Source of the DNA: Sporosarcina sp. E16_8
GTDB lineage: Bacteria; Bacillota; Bacilli; Bacillales_A; Planococcaceae
Length of the DNA: 64,000 nucleotides
Direction: 5' to 3'
NCBI RefSeq assembly: GCF_017347095.1
Contig: NZ_JADPRZ010000001.1
Span: 62,001-126,000 of the forward strand
The position numbers were made by a program, and so were the translations under genes. Of the stretch, positions 37,065-47,146 are shown piece by piece. Position 1 is the stretch's first letter; each line of letters begins with the position of its first letter. The notes under the pieces are model-generated. The model searched no databases. It saw nothing but the letters and a program-made list of their open reading frames with translations, and was not told where the DNA came from.

Positions 37065-37521
37065 CTGATGTCACCCGCTTCACGGGCTCGAGAATTTTAT
37101 CTAGATTCAGCATAACAAGAAGATGTTTCCCCACTTTAGCGACACCGGATACGAAGTCTGATTCGATGGAACCGACGACTGCCGGTTGTGGTTCGATTGC
37201 ATTCACTGGAATGTCGAGTACATCATTCGCAGCATCTACAATCAGCCCTACATCATATTCATCCAGCGTAACAATAATTATTCTAGTACTGTCATCCATC
37301 TCTTTTGGAGTAAGACCAAACCGCTCACGTAGGTCGACAATTGGTGTAACGATTCCTCTTAGGTTAATGACCCCCTTAACATAAGCTGGTGTTTTGGGAA
37401 CCCGAGTAATCGAAAGCACTTTTTCGATTGACTGAACGGTATCTACACTTATAGCATATTCCATATCTAGCAATTGAAAAACGATTACTTTCACTTCTTT
37501 TTGATTGAGTTTATCAGTCAT
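37054..37521 (-). CDS. cheW: Chemotaxis coupling protein CheW, 155 aa
   Basis: Links receptors to CheA. CheW-fold motifs include VIVFQLLDMEYAI and VKGVINLRGIVTPIVDLRERFG. ATG at 37521 (MTDKLNQ) follows GGGGGTGAAGAAT; a GTG three codons upstream is part of that site. It lies 15 nt after cheA. Confidence 0.95.
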   Translation of the reverse strand: MTDKLNQKEVKVIVFQLLDMEYAISVDTVQSIEKVLSITRVPKTPAYVKGVINLRGIVTPIVDLRERFGLTPKEMDDSTRIIIVTLDEYDVGLIVDAANDVLDIPVNAIEPQPAVVGSIESDFVSGVAKVGKHLLVMLNLDKILEPVKRVTSDGF

Positions 37522-37536
37522 ATTCTTCACCCCCGC

Positions 37537-39558
37537 TTACTTAATCAATGCGTTGCAATCGACAATGAGTGCAACTTGTCCATTTCCAAGAATCGTTGCA
37601 CCCGATATTGCGAATACACTTTGTAAATAATTACCGAGCGATTTCAAAACAATTTCCTGTTGCCCAATGAATGAATCGACAACAAGTCCTGCTAATCTTT
37701 CACCTTTACGGACGATAACTACCGACTGATAACCATCCGACTCACTATTTTGTTCTGGTATTTCGAAAATTTCCGTCAAATTTAACAGTGGTATGATATT
37801 GCCACGGAAATCAATGACTTGCTGATTATGCGCATTCATAATATCTGAAGTCTGAATGATAGCTGTCTCAATGATTGAGGACAACGGAATCGCAAACACT
37901 TCTTTTTTCAATTCTACTAGCATAACTGAAATGATAGATAGTGTTAATGGTAGTTGAACTTGGAACAATGAACCTTGTCCTTCTTTCGATTCAATAGACA
38001 TAAAACCACCGAGCGATTCAATGGTATTTTTCACGACATCTAGCCCAACGCCCCGCCCAGATACATCGGAAATTTTTTCAGCTGTCGAAAAACCTGATGC
38101 TAGGATGAGTTCAGCTACTTGACGGTCCGTCAGTGTTTCAGCTGTCTCTTTTGTAACAATGCCACTTTTAATTGCTTTTGCAAGGACACGTTCACGATTG
38201 ACACCAGCTCCATCGTCTTCAAGTTCTATAAATACATGATTACCCGAATGATATGCACGAAGAGTTACAGTGCCTTCCTCAGGCTTGCCTTTCGCAACTC
38301 GCTCTGCTGGACTTTCTACACCATGATCCAGTGCATTACGAATCAAGTGAACAAGCGGATCTCCGATTTCGTCGATAACTGTTCGATCAAGTTCAGTTTC
38401 AGCTCCAATGATTTCGAGTTCAACTTTCTTGTTAAGATCACGCGCCAATTGCCTTACCATTTTAGGGAAACGATTGAATACTGTCTCAACCGGTATCATG
38501 CGCATGTTCAAGATGATGTTTTGCAAATCACCAGATACACGCGTAATCCGTTCGACCGTTTCATTCAACTCTGGGTTATGGATTTCACTTGCAATTGATT
38601 GAAGTCTACCCCGATCAATAATCAACTCTTCAAACAGATTCATAAGTACATCAAGTCTATCAATGTTCACACGAATTGTTTTATTACCTGATTGCACGCC
38701 TGAGTTGCGTTTTCCTTTTTTAGCATCTTCTTCGATAATAGTAGGCGTAATCGACTCTGTTTCTTCAGCAGATTCTTCACTTGTATCACGCATCAAATAA
38801 TCAGTTGTAACAGGTATGACAGACACGCTTTCAATTTCGGACACTTTCAATACTTTGGCTTTCAAGACATCCGCATCTTCTTTTGTAATAAGTGCCACTG
38901 TAAACGTTTCGTTAAAGTCTTCATTTTCAAGCCGCTCTACTTTGGGTTCAGATTTAACGATTTCGCCGGATTTTTCCAGTATTTCAAATACCATATACAC
39001 CCTTGCTGCTTTTAATAAACAATCGTCTCGTAGTTTCACATTAATTTCAAATGTGCTGAAGCCTTGATCAAACGATTGACTAATGACAGTCATTTCGTAA
39101 CCATCATAACTAAGTGAATCTTTAAGGCTACCTTTATCTTCGAGTACAACAGCTGCCGCAGTTTCAGCTACTACCGCCCCACCTACTTCAATCCTATTCA
39201 ATGATTCTACAAGTTTGGTAACGTCTTTTTTACCTGACCCACCTGAGGCGATATCCATAACCATCTCTTCAAGGTAATCGACAGCTTGCAAAACGACGTC
39301 CAAAATTTCAGATGTAACACGAATCTTTGAATTACGGATTGCGTCCAATACATTTTCCATCATATGTGTAAGATCGGCGATGTCTTCATACCCCATTGTT
39401 GCAGACATCCCTTTCAACGTATGAGCGGACCGGAATACTTCATTTACAATGGCAAGATCTAGCGGGTTTTTCTCGAGTTCCAACAGATGCTCGTTGCAAG
39501 CTTGTAGATGCTCCTTACTCTCATCTATAAACATTTCCAAGTATTGATTTGTATCCAT
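37537..39558 (-). CDS. cheA: Chemotaxis sensor kinase CheA, 673 aa
   Basis: Histidine kinase of the chemotaxis pathway. The P1 Hpt domain has the phospho-acceptor H46 in RSAHTLKGM; a CheY-binding P2 region follows (about 160-270). Dimerisation P3, the ATP-binding P4 with HLIRNALDHGVESP and GRGVGLDVVK, and the CheW-like P5 end the protein. Length matches B. subtilis CheA (672 aa). It follows cheB after 13 nt. Confidence 0.97.
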   Translation of the reverse strand: MDTNQYLEMFIDESKEHLQACNEHLLELEKNPLDLAIVNEVFRSAHTLKGMSATMGYEDIADLTHMMENVLDAIRNSKIRVTSEILDVVLQAVDYLEEMVMDIASGGSGKKDVTKLVESLNRIEVGGAVVAETAAAVVLEDKGSLKDSLSYDGYEMTVISQSFDQGFSTFEINVKLRDDCLLKAARVYMVFEILEKSGEIVKSEPKVERLENEDFNETFTVALITKEDADVLKAKVLKVSEIESVSVIPVTTDYLMRDTSEESAEETESITPTIIEEDAKKGKRNSGVQSGNKTIRVNIDRLDVLMNLFEELIIDRGRLQSIASEIHNPELNETVERITRVSGDLQNIILNMRMIPVETVFNRFPKMVRQLARDLNKKVELEIIGAETELDRTVIDEIGDPLVHLIRNALDHGVESPAERVAKGKPEEGTVTLRAYHSGNHVFIELEDDGAGVNRERVLAKAIKSGIVTKETAETLTDRQVAELILASGFSTAEKISDVSGRGVGLDVVKNTIESLGGFMSIESKEGQGSLFQVQLPLTLSIISVMLVELKKEVFAIPLSSIIETAIIQTSDIMNAHNQQVIDFRGNIIPLLNLTEIFEIPEQNSESDGYQSVVIVRKGERLAGLVVDSFIGQQEIVLKSLGNYLQSVFAISGATILGNGQVALIVDCNALIK

Positions 39559-39571
39559 CGTGACGCCTCCT

Positions 39572-40741
39572 TTAAGACTTTATAATACCTATTATCGATT
39601 CTGATATATCGTGTAAGTCCACGACCTCATCAGCAAAGCCAGCTTCTTTTATTGCTTTTGGCATGCCATATACGACTGATGTCTTTGCCGATTCAGCAAT
39701 CGTAATTGTTTTCCCGTTTTTCCGTAACACTTCCATACCGTTTTTCCCGTCATAGCCCATTCCTGTCATAATAACTGTCAAAAAGTTCAACTCTCTGTTC
39801 TCGGCAGCTGACTCGAGAAGAACATCAACGGATGGTCGATGTCCCGCACGCGGGGGATCCACCGCGTCTAGTCGGACATAGTAGGACATGCCTCTTTTTG
39901 TCATTTTAAGATGTTGGCCGCCCGGTGCAATATAGGCTGTACCATTTTCAAGTAACTCGCCATCTTCTGCTTCTTTTACTTGAATATCACAAAGTCCATT
40001 CAGTCTATCAGCAAGAGATTTTGTAAAACCTGGAGGCATATGTTGAACAATAAGTATTGGAACACCTATTGAAGCGGGTAAGCCCGTCAGTACCTCTTGT
40101 AGTGCCCGAGGACCCCCTGTCGATGTGCCTATTATAACAAATGTTTTACCTGTTTTGGGAATCTTATTTTTAGTCACATTCGTTATCTGACTCCGATTAG
40201 GGATAAATCTAGGTATTTCAACAGCTTTATCAACCGGCTTAGTAGCTGATTTCAAACTAATTGGTTGCGTCAAACGTCGCCCCGTAATCTCTCTTGTCAA
40301 CGTAGACAGCCGTACCCCCGAAGCAGCAATGACTTTCCCTATTATTTCTTCCTTCACCTCGTGAAGATTTAAAGATATAGCCCCACCCGGCTTCGCGACG
40401 AAGTCAACTGCACCGTATTCCATAGCGAGCATGGTATTTTCCGCTCCAATTTTTGTTGTGCTCGACAACATGACAATTGGCACTGGCTGGCTCGACATAA
40501 TTTCTTGCAACGCTTCAAGACCATCCATAATTGGCATTTCAATATCCATGGTCACAACATCCGGTTTCAACATTTCCACTTTTTCTACGGCCTCTTTACC
40601 ATTGCGTGCAGTCCCAATTACTTCAATATCAGGATGGCCCGACAGAAAATCGGATATGAGCTTACGCATAAATGCCGAATCATCCACAACAAGCGCTTTC
40701 TTGCGATTGCCTGTATTCAAATCATCCACGCCCTTTCGCAA
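39572..40741 (-). CDS. cheB: Chemotaxis-specific methylesterase CheB, 389 aa
   Basis: Removes methyl groups from receptors when phosphorylated. A receiver domain (ALVVDDSAFMR, phospho-acceptor D66 in TMDIEMP) is joined by a linker of about 60 residues to the esterase domain with GTSTGGPRALQEVL, VQHMPPGFT and MTGMGYDGKNG. The start used is TTG at 40741, 6 nt behind AGGAG at 40752-40748; it overlaps flhG by 20 nt. An internal TTG at 40720 is an alternative. Confidence 0.93.
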   Translation of the reverse strand: MRKGVDDLNTGNRKKALVVDDSAFMRKLISDFLSGHPDIEVIGTARNGKEAVEKVEMLKPDVVTMDIEMPIMDGLEALQEIMSSQPVPIVMLSSTTKIGAENTMLAMEYGAVDFVAKPGGAISLNLHEVKEEIIGKVIAASGVRLSTLTREITGRRLTQPISLKSATKPVDKAVEIPRFIPNRSQITNVTKNKIPKTGKTFVIIGTSTGGPRALQEVLTGLPASIGVPILIVQHMPPGFTKSLADRLNGLCDIQVKEAEDGELLENGTAYIAPGGQHLKMTKRGMSYYVRLDAVDPPRAGHRPSVDVLLESAAENRELNFLTVIMTGMGYDGKNGMEVLRKNGKTITIAESAKTSVVYGMPKAIKEAGFADEVVDLHDISESIIGIIKS

Positions 40742-41591
40742 AGATACTCCTCATTTTGCCGAGGAATCCTTCTCCTTGTTTGAAATCCTCTTCAGAACTA
40801 GGGCTGACAAAGGTCTCTGCAATCGCCATCATCCTTTTGGATATAGGAGCATTTGGATATAGCACTAAAAATGGTTCCTGTGCAAGCACAGCCTTATGAA
40901 CTACTGGGTCTTCAGGCAGGAAGCCAAGAATCTTTGTCTCTTTCCCTAGGAACTTACGCATAGCATATTGAAGTCTCGTTACAGCATCATTACCATCATC
41001 ACCCTTTGAAACACGGTTACTGACAATGCTAAATTCCTTATCGGGATCTTGCAAACATATGAATTTCATCATCGAATAGGCGTCTGTGATGGATGTTGGT
41101 TCAGTTGTTGAAATAACAATAATTTCATCAACCGCGACAATCAAGTCGATTGAACGTTGCGTTGCCCCCGCTCCCATATCAAACAAGATGAAATCATATC
41201 TTTGTTGTAACTGTTCAAACGCTTGGATTAGCCTTTCGAACATAGCGGCTGACCATTCCATAACCGTATCGAGCCCAGAACCTCCGGATATGAAAGACAA
41301 ACCTCCAGGTGCTTCATTTACTGCCTCATCTAAATCTACCTTATTAAGTAAATAGTCTGTCAAACTGTTCCGTGGAGTCATACCAAGAAGAATATGAATG
41401 TTGCCCATTCCAACATCCATATCAATGATAATTACTTTCTTACCTTTAGATAAAATGGCATGGGCAAAATTTGTGGAGAAATTCGATTTCCCAACACCAC
41501 CTTTACCACTGACGATGGCAATCGAGTTTGACAGTTTACCTTGAGACTTCAGCATCTTTAACCTAAGTGTTTCAGCCTGATCACGCATCAT
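40722..41591 (-). CDS. flhG: FlhG (YlxH), MinD-like ATPase for flagellar number/placement, 289 aa
   Basis: ParA/MinD-family ATPase that works with FlhF. The deviant Walker A SGKGGVGKS is at about residues 28-36, and IIDMDVGMGNIHILLG and FDMGAG follow. A short N-terminal DQAETLRLKML helix corresponds to the FlhF-activating segment. The start is either ATG at 41591 or the next codon; both follow AAAGGG. It overlaps the flhF 3' end. Confidence 0.92.
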   Translation of the reverse strand: MMRDQAETLRLKMLKSQGKLSNSIAIVSGKGGVGKSNFSTNFAHAILSKGKKVIIIDMDVGMGNIHILLGMTPRNSLTDYLLNKVDLDEAVNEAPGGLSFISGGSGLDTVMEWSAAMFERLIQAFEQLQQRYDFILFDMGAGATQRSIDLIVAVDEIIVISTTEPTSITDAYSMMKFICLQDPDKEFSIVSNRVSKGDDGNDAVTRLQYAMRKFLGKETKILGFLPEDPVVHKAVLAQEPFLVLYPNAPISKRMMAIAETFVSPSSEEDFKQGEGFLGKMRSIFAKGRG

Positions 41592-42693
41592 AAGCACCCT
41601 TTACTAACAAGGAAATCAGCTTCATGCTGTCTGCCTCGGTAATATCTTCCGGCACTTCCTGACCATCCGTGTAATACGCAGTTCCGATACCATAGTCCTT
41701 CATCAGATTAAACATCGGACCGATCGAGCCGGTTTCATCCATTTTTGTGAAAATGAACTTTTCAACCGAAAATGATTTGAACTGTTCTATGATTACCCGC
41801 ATGTCTTCTTCTTTAGACGTCATTGAAAGGACAAGATACGATTCCATATCTAGCGAAAAATCAATTAGTCGCGTTAAATCTTCTACGAATTTAGCCTCTT
41901 TGTAATTTCGACCTGCCGTATCAATAAATATCAGATCACGATCAGCCAATTTCTCGATTGCTTGTTCGAAATCCTTGCTGTTATATGCAATTTCTACTGG
42001 AGCCTGCAACAAGTTCGCATATGTACGAAGCTGTTCAATCGCTGCAATTCGGTACGTATCAGTGGTGATAAAGCCGATTTTCTTCTTATTTTCAAGAAGT
42101 GCACGTGCAGCAATTTTGGCTATGGTTGTAGTTTTTCCAACTCCAGTTGGTCCAAGAACATTAATGAATTTTTTATTGAAAGAAATGCCCCCGAATGGCA
42201 AATCACCGATTTCCCGCTCTAGAAATTGTTTTACAATGACAAGTTGCTCTTCATTTGTGAAATCTTTTTTCTCCACTTTCATCCTATCGTAAAGATTCTC
42301 GCCCAACTCAGTGATGAAATTTGTGGACAAACCCTGTTTTTTAAGATGAGTAAGTAACGGTTTTACTTCATCCGGAAAACGTGAATGGGTAGCGGCTTGC
42401 TGCATATCCTTCAACATTTTTTTCATTTCGGTCATTTCTTTTTTGAATTCTTCGGTCGTATCGTTGCCTCTTTCAATCTGCACAGAAATAGGTGGGGGAA
42501 CTGCTTCTTCGATTTTTGATACCGGTTCATCAAAACCCGCAACAACTTCTACAGATTTCTTTTTATATAAACCGAGGAATCCTTTAGATTTAACAACGGT
42601 TGAACTAAGGATAATCGCTTCATCACCAAAGTCCATACGAACTTTTTTCATGGCTTCTACCATTGTTTCCGCTGTATACTTTTTCATTTTCAT
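41581..42693 (-). CDS. flhF: Flagellar SRP-type GTPase FlhF, 370 aa
   Basis: SRP-family GTPase governing flagellar placement. An N-terminal basic B region (MKMKKYTAETMVEAMKKV), then the NG domain with GPTGVGKTTTIAKIAAR near residue 183, TTDTYRIAAIEQL, IDTAGRNY and TKMDETGSIG. Length agrees with B. subtilis FlhF (366 aa). Its ATG overlaps the flhA stop by one base (TAATG). Confidence 0.96.
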   Translation of the reverse strand: MKMKKYTAETMVEAMKKVRMDFGDEAIILSSTVVKSKGFLGLYKKKSVEVVAGFDEPVSKIEEAVPPPISVQIERGNDTTEEFKKEMTEMKKMLKDMQQAATHSRFPDEVKPLLTHLKKQGLSTNFITELGENLYDRMKVEKKDFTNEEQLVIVKQFLEREIGDLPFGGISFNKKFINVLGPTGVGKTTTIAKIAARALLENKKKIGFITTDTYRIAAIEQLRTYANLLQAPVEIAYNSKDFEQAIEKLADRDLIFIDTAGRNYKEAKFVEDLTRLIDFSLDMESYLVLSMTSKEEDMRVIIEQFKSFSVEKFIFTKMDETGSIGPMFNLMKDYGIGTAYYTDGQEVPEDITEADSMKLISLLVKGAYDA

Positions 42694-44723
42694 TAAATAT
42701 CCACCACCCCAACACTTTGGACTTCAATTGAAGCTTCAAGTTCATTGTATGATAATACTGGAATTTGAGGGAAGTATCGTTCCGTTATTTGCCTCAAATA
42801 CATGCGTATTGCTGGCGTACAGAGAACGACCGGCGATTGATCCATCAAAGCGACACGTTCCACTTCCCCCGCAATCGACTCTAGAATTTCCTGAGAATGT
42901 TGTGGATCCAGTGATAAATAATTACCTTGTTCGGTTTGTTGGATACTATCCGCAATCATTTTCTCAACTTTTCCAGAGACGGTCAGTACTTTGAGCGATT
43001 GACCAGTCGGCGCATACTGATTTGTAATTTGTCTTGCAAGAGCCTGTCTAACATATTCTGTTAGGACATCGACATCTGATGTATATTTGGAGTAATCTGC
43101 AAGCGTTTCAAAGATGATTGGCAAGTTTCGTACCGAAACATGCTCGTTCAGTAACTTCGCAAGTACTTTTTGAATTTCACCAATCGATAAAGGGGTTGGT
43201 GTGAGCTCGTCGACAAGAATCGGGAATGTTTCACGCACATGATCGACCAGTTGCTTGGTTTCCTGACGGCCAATCAGGTCCGCAGCATTTGCACGAATCA
43301 CTTCTGTCAGATGCGTCGAAACAACACTTGGTGGGTCGACAACCGTATATCCAAGAATCTCTGCATCTTCTTTGACATCCTCCGTTATCCATTTAGCCGG
43401 AAGTCCAAATGATGGCTCAATTGTATCAATCCCTTCAATCGAATCATCCCCGCCCGGACTCATCGCTAGGTAATGATCAAGAAGTAGTTCCCCTCTTGCT
43501 AATTCACTTCCCTTAATCTTAATTCTATACTCATTTGGCTGTAACTGGATATTATCCCTAATACGAACAACCGGGATAACGAGACCTAGCTCAATTGCCA
43601 GCTGCCTACGAATCATGACAACTCGGTCGAGTAAATCCCCACCTTGCGTCGCATCTACTAGTGGAATAAGCCCATATCCAAACTCAAATTCAATTGGATC
43701 TATATTAAGCAGATTGACGACATTTTCCGGACTTTTCAAACCTTCCGTTTCAAGGTCTTCTTCCATCTCTAACAGTTCCTTAGGATCTTCTATGACCTTC
43801 TTAGACATTATATAGGCCCCGAGTGCAAGTGTAATTGCAACCGGAATTGTAAGAATGTCGTTAATAGGTGTAGCAAGACCGAGTAATAATACCGTTGCAG
43901 CTGCGATGTAAAGTAATTTGGCTTGTCCGAAAAGCTGGCTGATAATATCGGTACCTAGATTGCCCTTAGACGCGGCACGTGTGACAACAATACCTGTTGC
44001 AGTTGAAATAAGCAGCGCTGGTATTTGTGAAACGATACCATCTCCGACTGTCAATTGTGAAAAGAGCAAAGCAGCTTCCGCGAATGGTAGCCCCATTTGA
44101 ACCACCCCAATGATCATCCCAACAAGCAGGTTGATAATGACGATAATGATACCGGCGATTGCGTCTCCTTTAACGAACTTTGTTGCCCCGTCCATGGCTC
44201 CGTAAAAGTCGGCTTCATTACTGACTTTTTCACGCCTCATACGCGCTTCTGTTTCAGAAATCATACCGGCGTTCAAGTCAGCATCTATACTCATCTGTTT
44301 TCCGGGCATTGCATCAAGCGTAAAACGGGCCGCTACTTCAGATACCCGCTCCGCACCTTTTGTAATGACGATAAACTGTATAATGACAAGTATGACGAAG
44401 ATAACGAGACCGACAACAATATTTCCTCCTGTAACAAAGGTACCGAACGTTTCAACAACTCCACCCGCATCTCCGTTTGACAAAATTGCCCGAGTCGTTG
44501 AAACGTTAAGGCCCAAACGGAAAAGTGTAAGCAATAGTAATAAGGTAGGGAAAATTGAAAACTGTAACGCTTCCTGCATGTTCATGGCTGTTAAAAGAAC
44601 TAAAAGTCCGAGTGTAATATTTATAATTATCAAGAAACTCAAGAGCCATGGTGGAAGCGGGATGACAAGCATCGCAACAATCATAATTACCGCCGCGAGT
44701 ACTCCTATATCTCTGAATTTCAT
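42693..44723 (-). CDS. flhA: Flagellar export gate protein FlhA, 676 aa
   Basis: Integral membrane component of the type III export gate. The first 310 residues hold about eight hydrophobic helices with the FHIPEP-type loop (ARFTLDAMPGKQMSIDADLNAG, residues about 145-165). The cytosolic C-terminal domain binds export chaperones. Length agrees with B. subtilis (677 aa). It is separated from flhB by 276 nt filled with structured repeats, one ending 26 nt before the start. Confidence 0.97.
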   Translation of the reverse strand: MKFRDIGVLAAVIMIVAMLVIPLPPWLLSFLIIINITLGLLVLLTAMNMQEALQFSIFPTLLLLLTLFRLGLNVSTTRAILSNGDAGGVVETFGTFVTGGNIVVGLVIFVILVIIQFIVITKGAERVSEVAARFTLDAMPGKQMSIDADLNAGMISETEARMRREKVSNEADFYGAMDGATKFVKGDAIAGIIIVIINLLVGMIIGVVQMGLPFAEAALLFSQLTVGDGIVSQIPALLISTATGIVVTRAASKGNLGTDIISQLFGQAKLLYIAAATVLLLGLATPINDILTIPVAITLALGAYIMSKKVIEDPKELLEMEEDLETEGLKSPENVVNLLNIDPIEFEFGYGLIPLVDATQGGDLLDRVVMIRRQLAIELGLVIPVVRIRDNIQLQPNEYRIKIKGSELARGELLLDHYLAMSPGGDDSIEGIDTIEPSFGLPAKWITEDVKEDAEILGYTVVDPPSVVSTHLTEVIRANAADLIGRQETKQLVDHVRETFPILVDELTPTPLSIGEIQKVLAKLLNEHVSVRNLPIIFETLADYSKYTSDVDVLTEYVRQALARQITNQYAPTGQSLKVLTVSGKVEKMIADSIQQTEQGNYLSLDPQHSQEILESIAGEVERVALMDQSPVVLCTPAIRMYLRQITERYFPQIPVLSYNELEASIEVQSVGVVDI

Positions 44724-44749
44724 GTCATCCCTACTTTCTAGTATTTAAT

Positions 44750-44888
44750 CAAACACATCCCGGAGTGTTTGCGTCCAGATTTTGAATTGAGCTTGTGCCT
44801 GCAGGACGCAGGTATTCAGCCTTTGCCGCAGGATGCGGCGAACTAAGGTTGCCTATTCACTCAATTCAAAATCTGTGACATCCGCCGG
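44750..44888 (-). repeat. Structured element upstream of flhA (pairs with the one before rimP)
   Basis: Minus-strand order: CCGGCGGATGTCA, a 16-bp stem CAGATTTTGAATTGAG / CTCAATTCAAAATCTG around a variable centre, GACG, then hairpin CAAACAC / GTGTTTG. It matches 19649-19565 in order and sequence outside the variable centre. In the terminal hairpin a T-A pair in the rimP copy is C-G here. Confidence 0.75.
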
Positions 44889-44998
44889 CCGACTAAGGGA
44901 GCCGCGTCCTGCGGCAACGTCGACACTAGTACGTCCTGTACGTCGCAGGCTTTTGGACATCAAGGAAGGATTGAACTACACCCTTCCTTGATGTCCAA
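44889..44998. repeat. Palindromic repeat module E with an 18-bp hairpin behind flhB
   Basis: A perfect 18-bp stem (44952-44969 with 44982-44999) encloses the loop ATTGAACTACAC, the same loop as in repeat copies A-D. It begins right at the flhB stop codon. Between it and the flhA element are GC-rich inverted segments such as CCGCGTCCTGCGG. It may act as a 3' stabiliser or partial terminator; the T-run after it is short. Confidence 0.7.
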
Positions 44999-44999
44999 A

Positions 45000-46082
45000 T
45001 CAAATTTTACGTTGAATTCTGTATACATACGCAAGTATTTCAGCTATTGCTTTGAAGAACTCTTCAGGAATCCTTCCCCCAATTTCAACATCGTCATAGA
45101 GCGCTCTGGCCAGTGGTCGGTTTTCTACCATGACAATGTTGTTTTCAGTCGCAATCAATTTAATCTTTTGAGCGACGAAATCGACACCTTTTGCGACAAC
45201 GATGGGTGCATCCATATCCCCGTCCTTATACTTCAGTGCAATCGCATAATGAGTCGGGTTCGTGATAACGACATCTGCATTAGGCACTTCCTGCATCATG
45301 CGTCGCATCGCCATTTCACGTTGGCGCTGCTTAATCTTGGATTTTATAAGCGGATCCCCTTCGGAGTTTTTATATTCATCCTTAATATCCTGTTTGGACA
45401 TCCGAAGATTTTTTTCATAGTCATATTTTTGATACATAAAGTCCAAAATGGATATGAATAACAAGACAAATGCTGCTGTTATTCCCATCAATGCGGCAAG
45501 TTGCCCGATTGTCGTTAATACGTCCCAGGGGCTTTTAAATGCCAGCCCTAGTACTTTATCAATATTCGCCATAAGAATAAGCGTTGTAGTTGTTCCAATA
45601 AATGAAATTTTCAATATGGACTTCATTAATTCAATAATGGCACGGATCGAAAAAATCCGCTTAAGCCCTTTGATTGGATCTATTTTCTTCAAATCCATTT
45701 TCAGCGGTTCAGCGGTAAGAAGCAAACCGAATTGAAATATATTCCCAGCCACTCCAGCAACAACCGCAATTAGCATGACAGGCAATAGAAGAAATGCCAT
45801 TTGAATTAAGACATCTCCATAAATGAGCATTGCCTGATCCTCATCTAGATTGGATATAGGAATATATTCAGTGAATGCCTGATGAAAAAACACGAAAAAG
45901 CGGTCCCTCATAAATCCTGCAGCAAAAAACAGGAAAAGGAACACGGAAAGTAGCAGGATTGCACTTGTAACGTCCTGACTTTTTAAAACCTGACCTTTTT
46001 TCCTGGAATCTTGACGTTTTTTCTGAGTGGCTTTTTCGGTCTTTTCCCCTGCGAAGAATTGCAGATCAAGCCGCAACATCAT
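45000..46082 (-). CDS. flhB: Flagellar export switch protein FlhB, 360 aa
   Basis: Membrane protein that switches export specificity from hook to filament. It starts MMLRLDLQFFAGEKTEKAT; four hydrophobic helices lie between residues 30 and 210; the cytosolic part has the autocleavage motif NPTH in ITNPTHYAIALKY. ATG at 46082 follows GGAGGTG and is just behind the fliR stop. Length matches B. subtilis (360 aa). Confidence 0.96.
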   Translation of the reverse strand: MMLRLDLQFFAGEKTEKATQKKRQDSRKKGQVLKSQDVTSAILLLSVFLFLFFAAGFMRDRFFVFFHQAFTEYIPISNLDEDQAMLIYGDVLIQMAFLLLPVMLIAVVAGVAGNIFQFGLLLTAEPLKMDLKKIDPIKGLKRIFSIRAIIELMKSILKISFIGTTTTLILMANIDKVLGLAFKSPWDVLTTIGQLAALMGITAAFVLLFISILDFMYQKYDYEKNLRMSKQDIKDEYKNSEGDPLIKSKIKQRQREMAMRRMMQEVPNADVVITNPTHYAIALKYKDGDMDAPIVVAKGVDFVAQKIKLIATENNIVMVENRPLARALYDDVEIGGRIPEEFFKAIAEILAYVYRIQRKI

Positions 46083-46083
46083 A

Positions 46084-46860
46084 TTAGCCACCTCCAAGAA
46101 GTAACATCAAGTCCCTCATACTGATCATAATCACTTCAAACAATTTCTTCATCATTTGGACCATAACACCCATCATAATAAACAGAACAATGAAACTAAC
46201 CCCAATCTTGATTGGGAATCCTACAACGAAAATATTTAATTGCGGCACTGCTCTTGCAGTGATTCCAAGTGCTAAATCGACGAGGAATAATGTCGCAACG
46301 ATTGGAATTGACATTTGGAAAGCGATTGCAAATGAGGTTGCAAATGTCCGAATGACGAAATCGACTACCCCTTCTTTCCCAAAGGCCGGCCACAGTTGGT
46401 CTGCCGGGAGAAATTGATAGCTATAAAAAATACCATCTAAGAGCATATGATGGCCGTTTAGTGCCAGTAGTAACAGAATGGCCAACGTGTTAAAGAATTG
46501 ACCTAATAGAGGAGATTGTGCCCCAGTCTGCGGATCAATTACGTTTGCAATCGCAAAACCCATTTGAAAATCGATAAAACCACCTGCAACTTGAATAGCA
46601 GACATAACGATGAATGCGATGATTCCAATGAATAATCCTGTCATTGCCTCTTTTACGACTAACAACAGATAGGCCCCATTAATCTCAAGCTCGGGCATGT
46701 CGACTGTATAGACCATCGCCCACGCAAGCAAAGCACCAAAAATGATGCGCTGAGTAGTAGGTATTGCACGGTAAGAAAATAGTGGCAGTGTAACAAAAAA
46801 AGCAGTGACTCGGGTCAGAATAAGCAAGTATGCGGCTAATGAAGGGACTAATTCTTCCAT
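46084..46860 (-). CDS. fliR: Flagellar export gate protein FliR, 258 aa
   Basis: Hydrophobic core component of the export gate with FliP and FliQ. About six hydrophobic segments are visible, with family-typical LILTRVTAFFVTLPLF near the N-terminus and MGFAIANVIDPQTG in the middle. It lies 4 nt after fliQ; flhB starts right at its end. Confidence 0.95.
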   Translation of the reverse strand: MEELVPSLAAYLLILTRVTAFFVTLPLFSYRAIPTTQRIIFGALLAWAMVYTVDMPELEINGAYLLLVVKEAMTGLFIGIIAFIVMSAIQVAGGFIDFQMGFAIANVIDPQTGAQSPLLGQFFNTLAILLLLALNGHHMLLDGIFYSYQFLPADQLWPAFGKEGVVDFVIRTFATSFAIAFQMSIPIVATLFLVDLALGITARAVPQLNIFVVGFPIKIGVSFIVLFIMMGVMVQMMKKLFEVIMISMRDLMLLLGGG

Positions 46861-46864
46861 TTAA

Positions 46865-47134
46865 TCATCCGATATACCGTCCCAGATTCTCAAAAATATC
46901 AGCCGCAAACGTTGTAACCCTTGCTAGCATCCATGGGCCGAAAACGACAACCCCTACTAACACAGAAACAATTTTAGGCACGAATGCCAGTGTCTGTTCC
47001 TGAATCTGAGTGGTTGCCTGGAAAATACTCACGGAAAGCCCTGTCACAAGTGCAAGAATAAGGAGTGGGCCTGAAGTCAAAAGAATGACCCAGATTGCAC
47101 GCTCAGCTATCTCTATGACTAATTCCTGTGTCAT
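46865..47134 (-). CDS. fliQ: Flagellar export gate protein FliQ, 89 aa
   Basis: Two-helix membrane protein of the export gate. Two hydrophobic hairpins flank the conserved FQATTQIQEQTLAFVPKI. Length is standard (89 aa). It lies 12 nt after fliP. Confidence 0.96.
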   Translation of the reverse strand: MTQELVIEIAERAIWVILLTSGPLLILALVTGLSVSIFQATTQIQEQTLAFVPKIVSVLVGVVVFGPWMLARVTTFAADIFENLGRYIG

Positions 47135-47146
47135 TCAAAACCCCTC

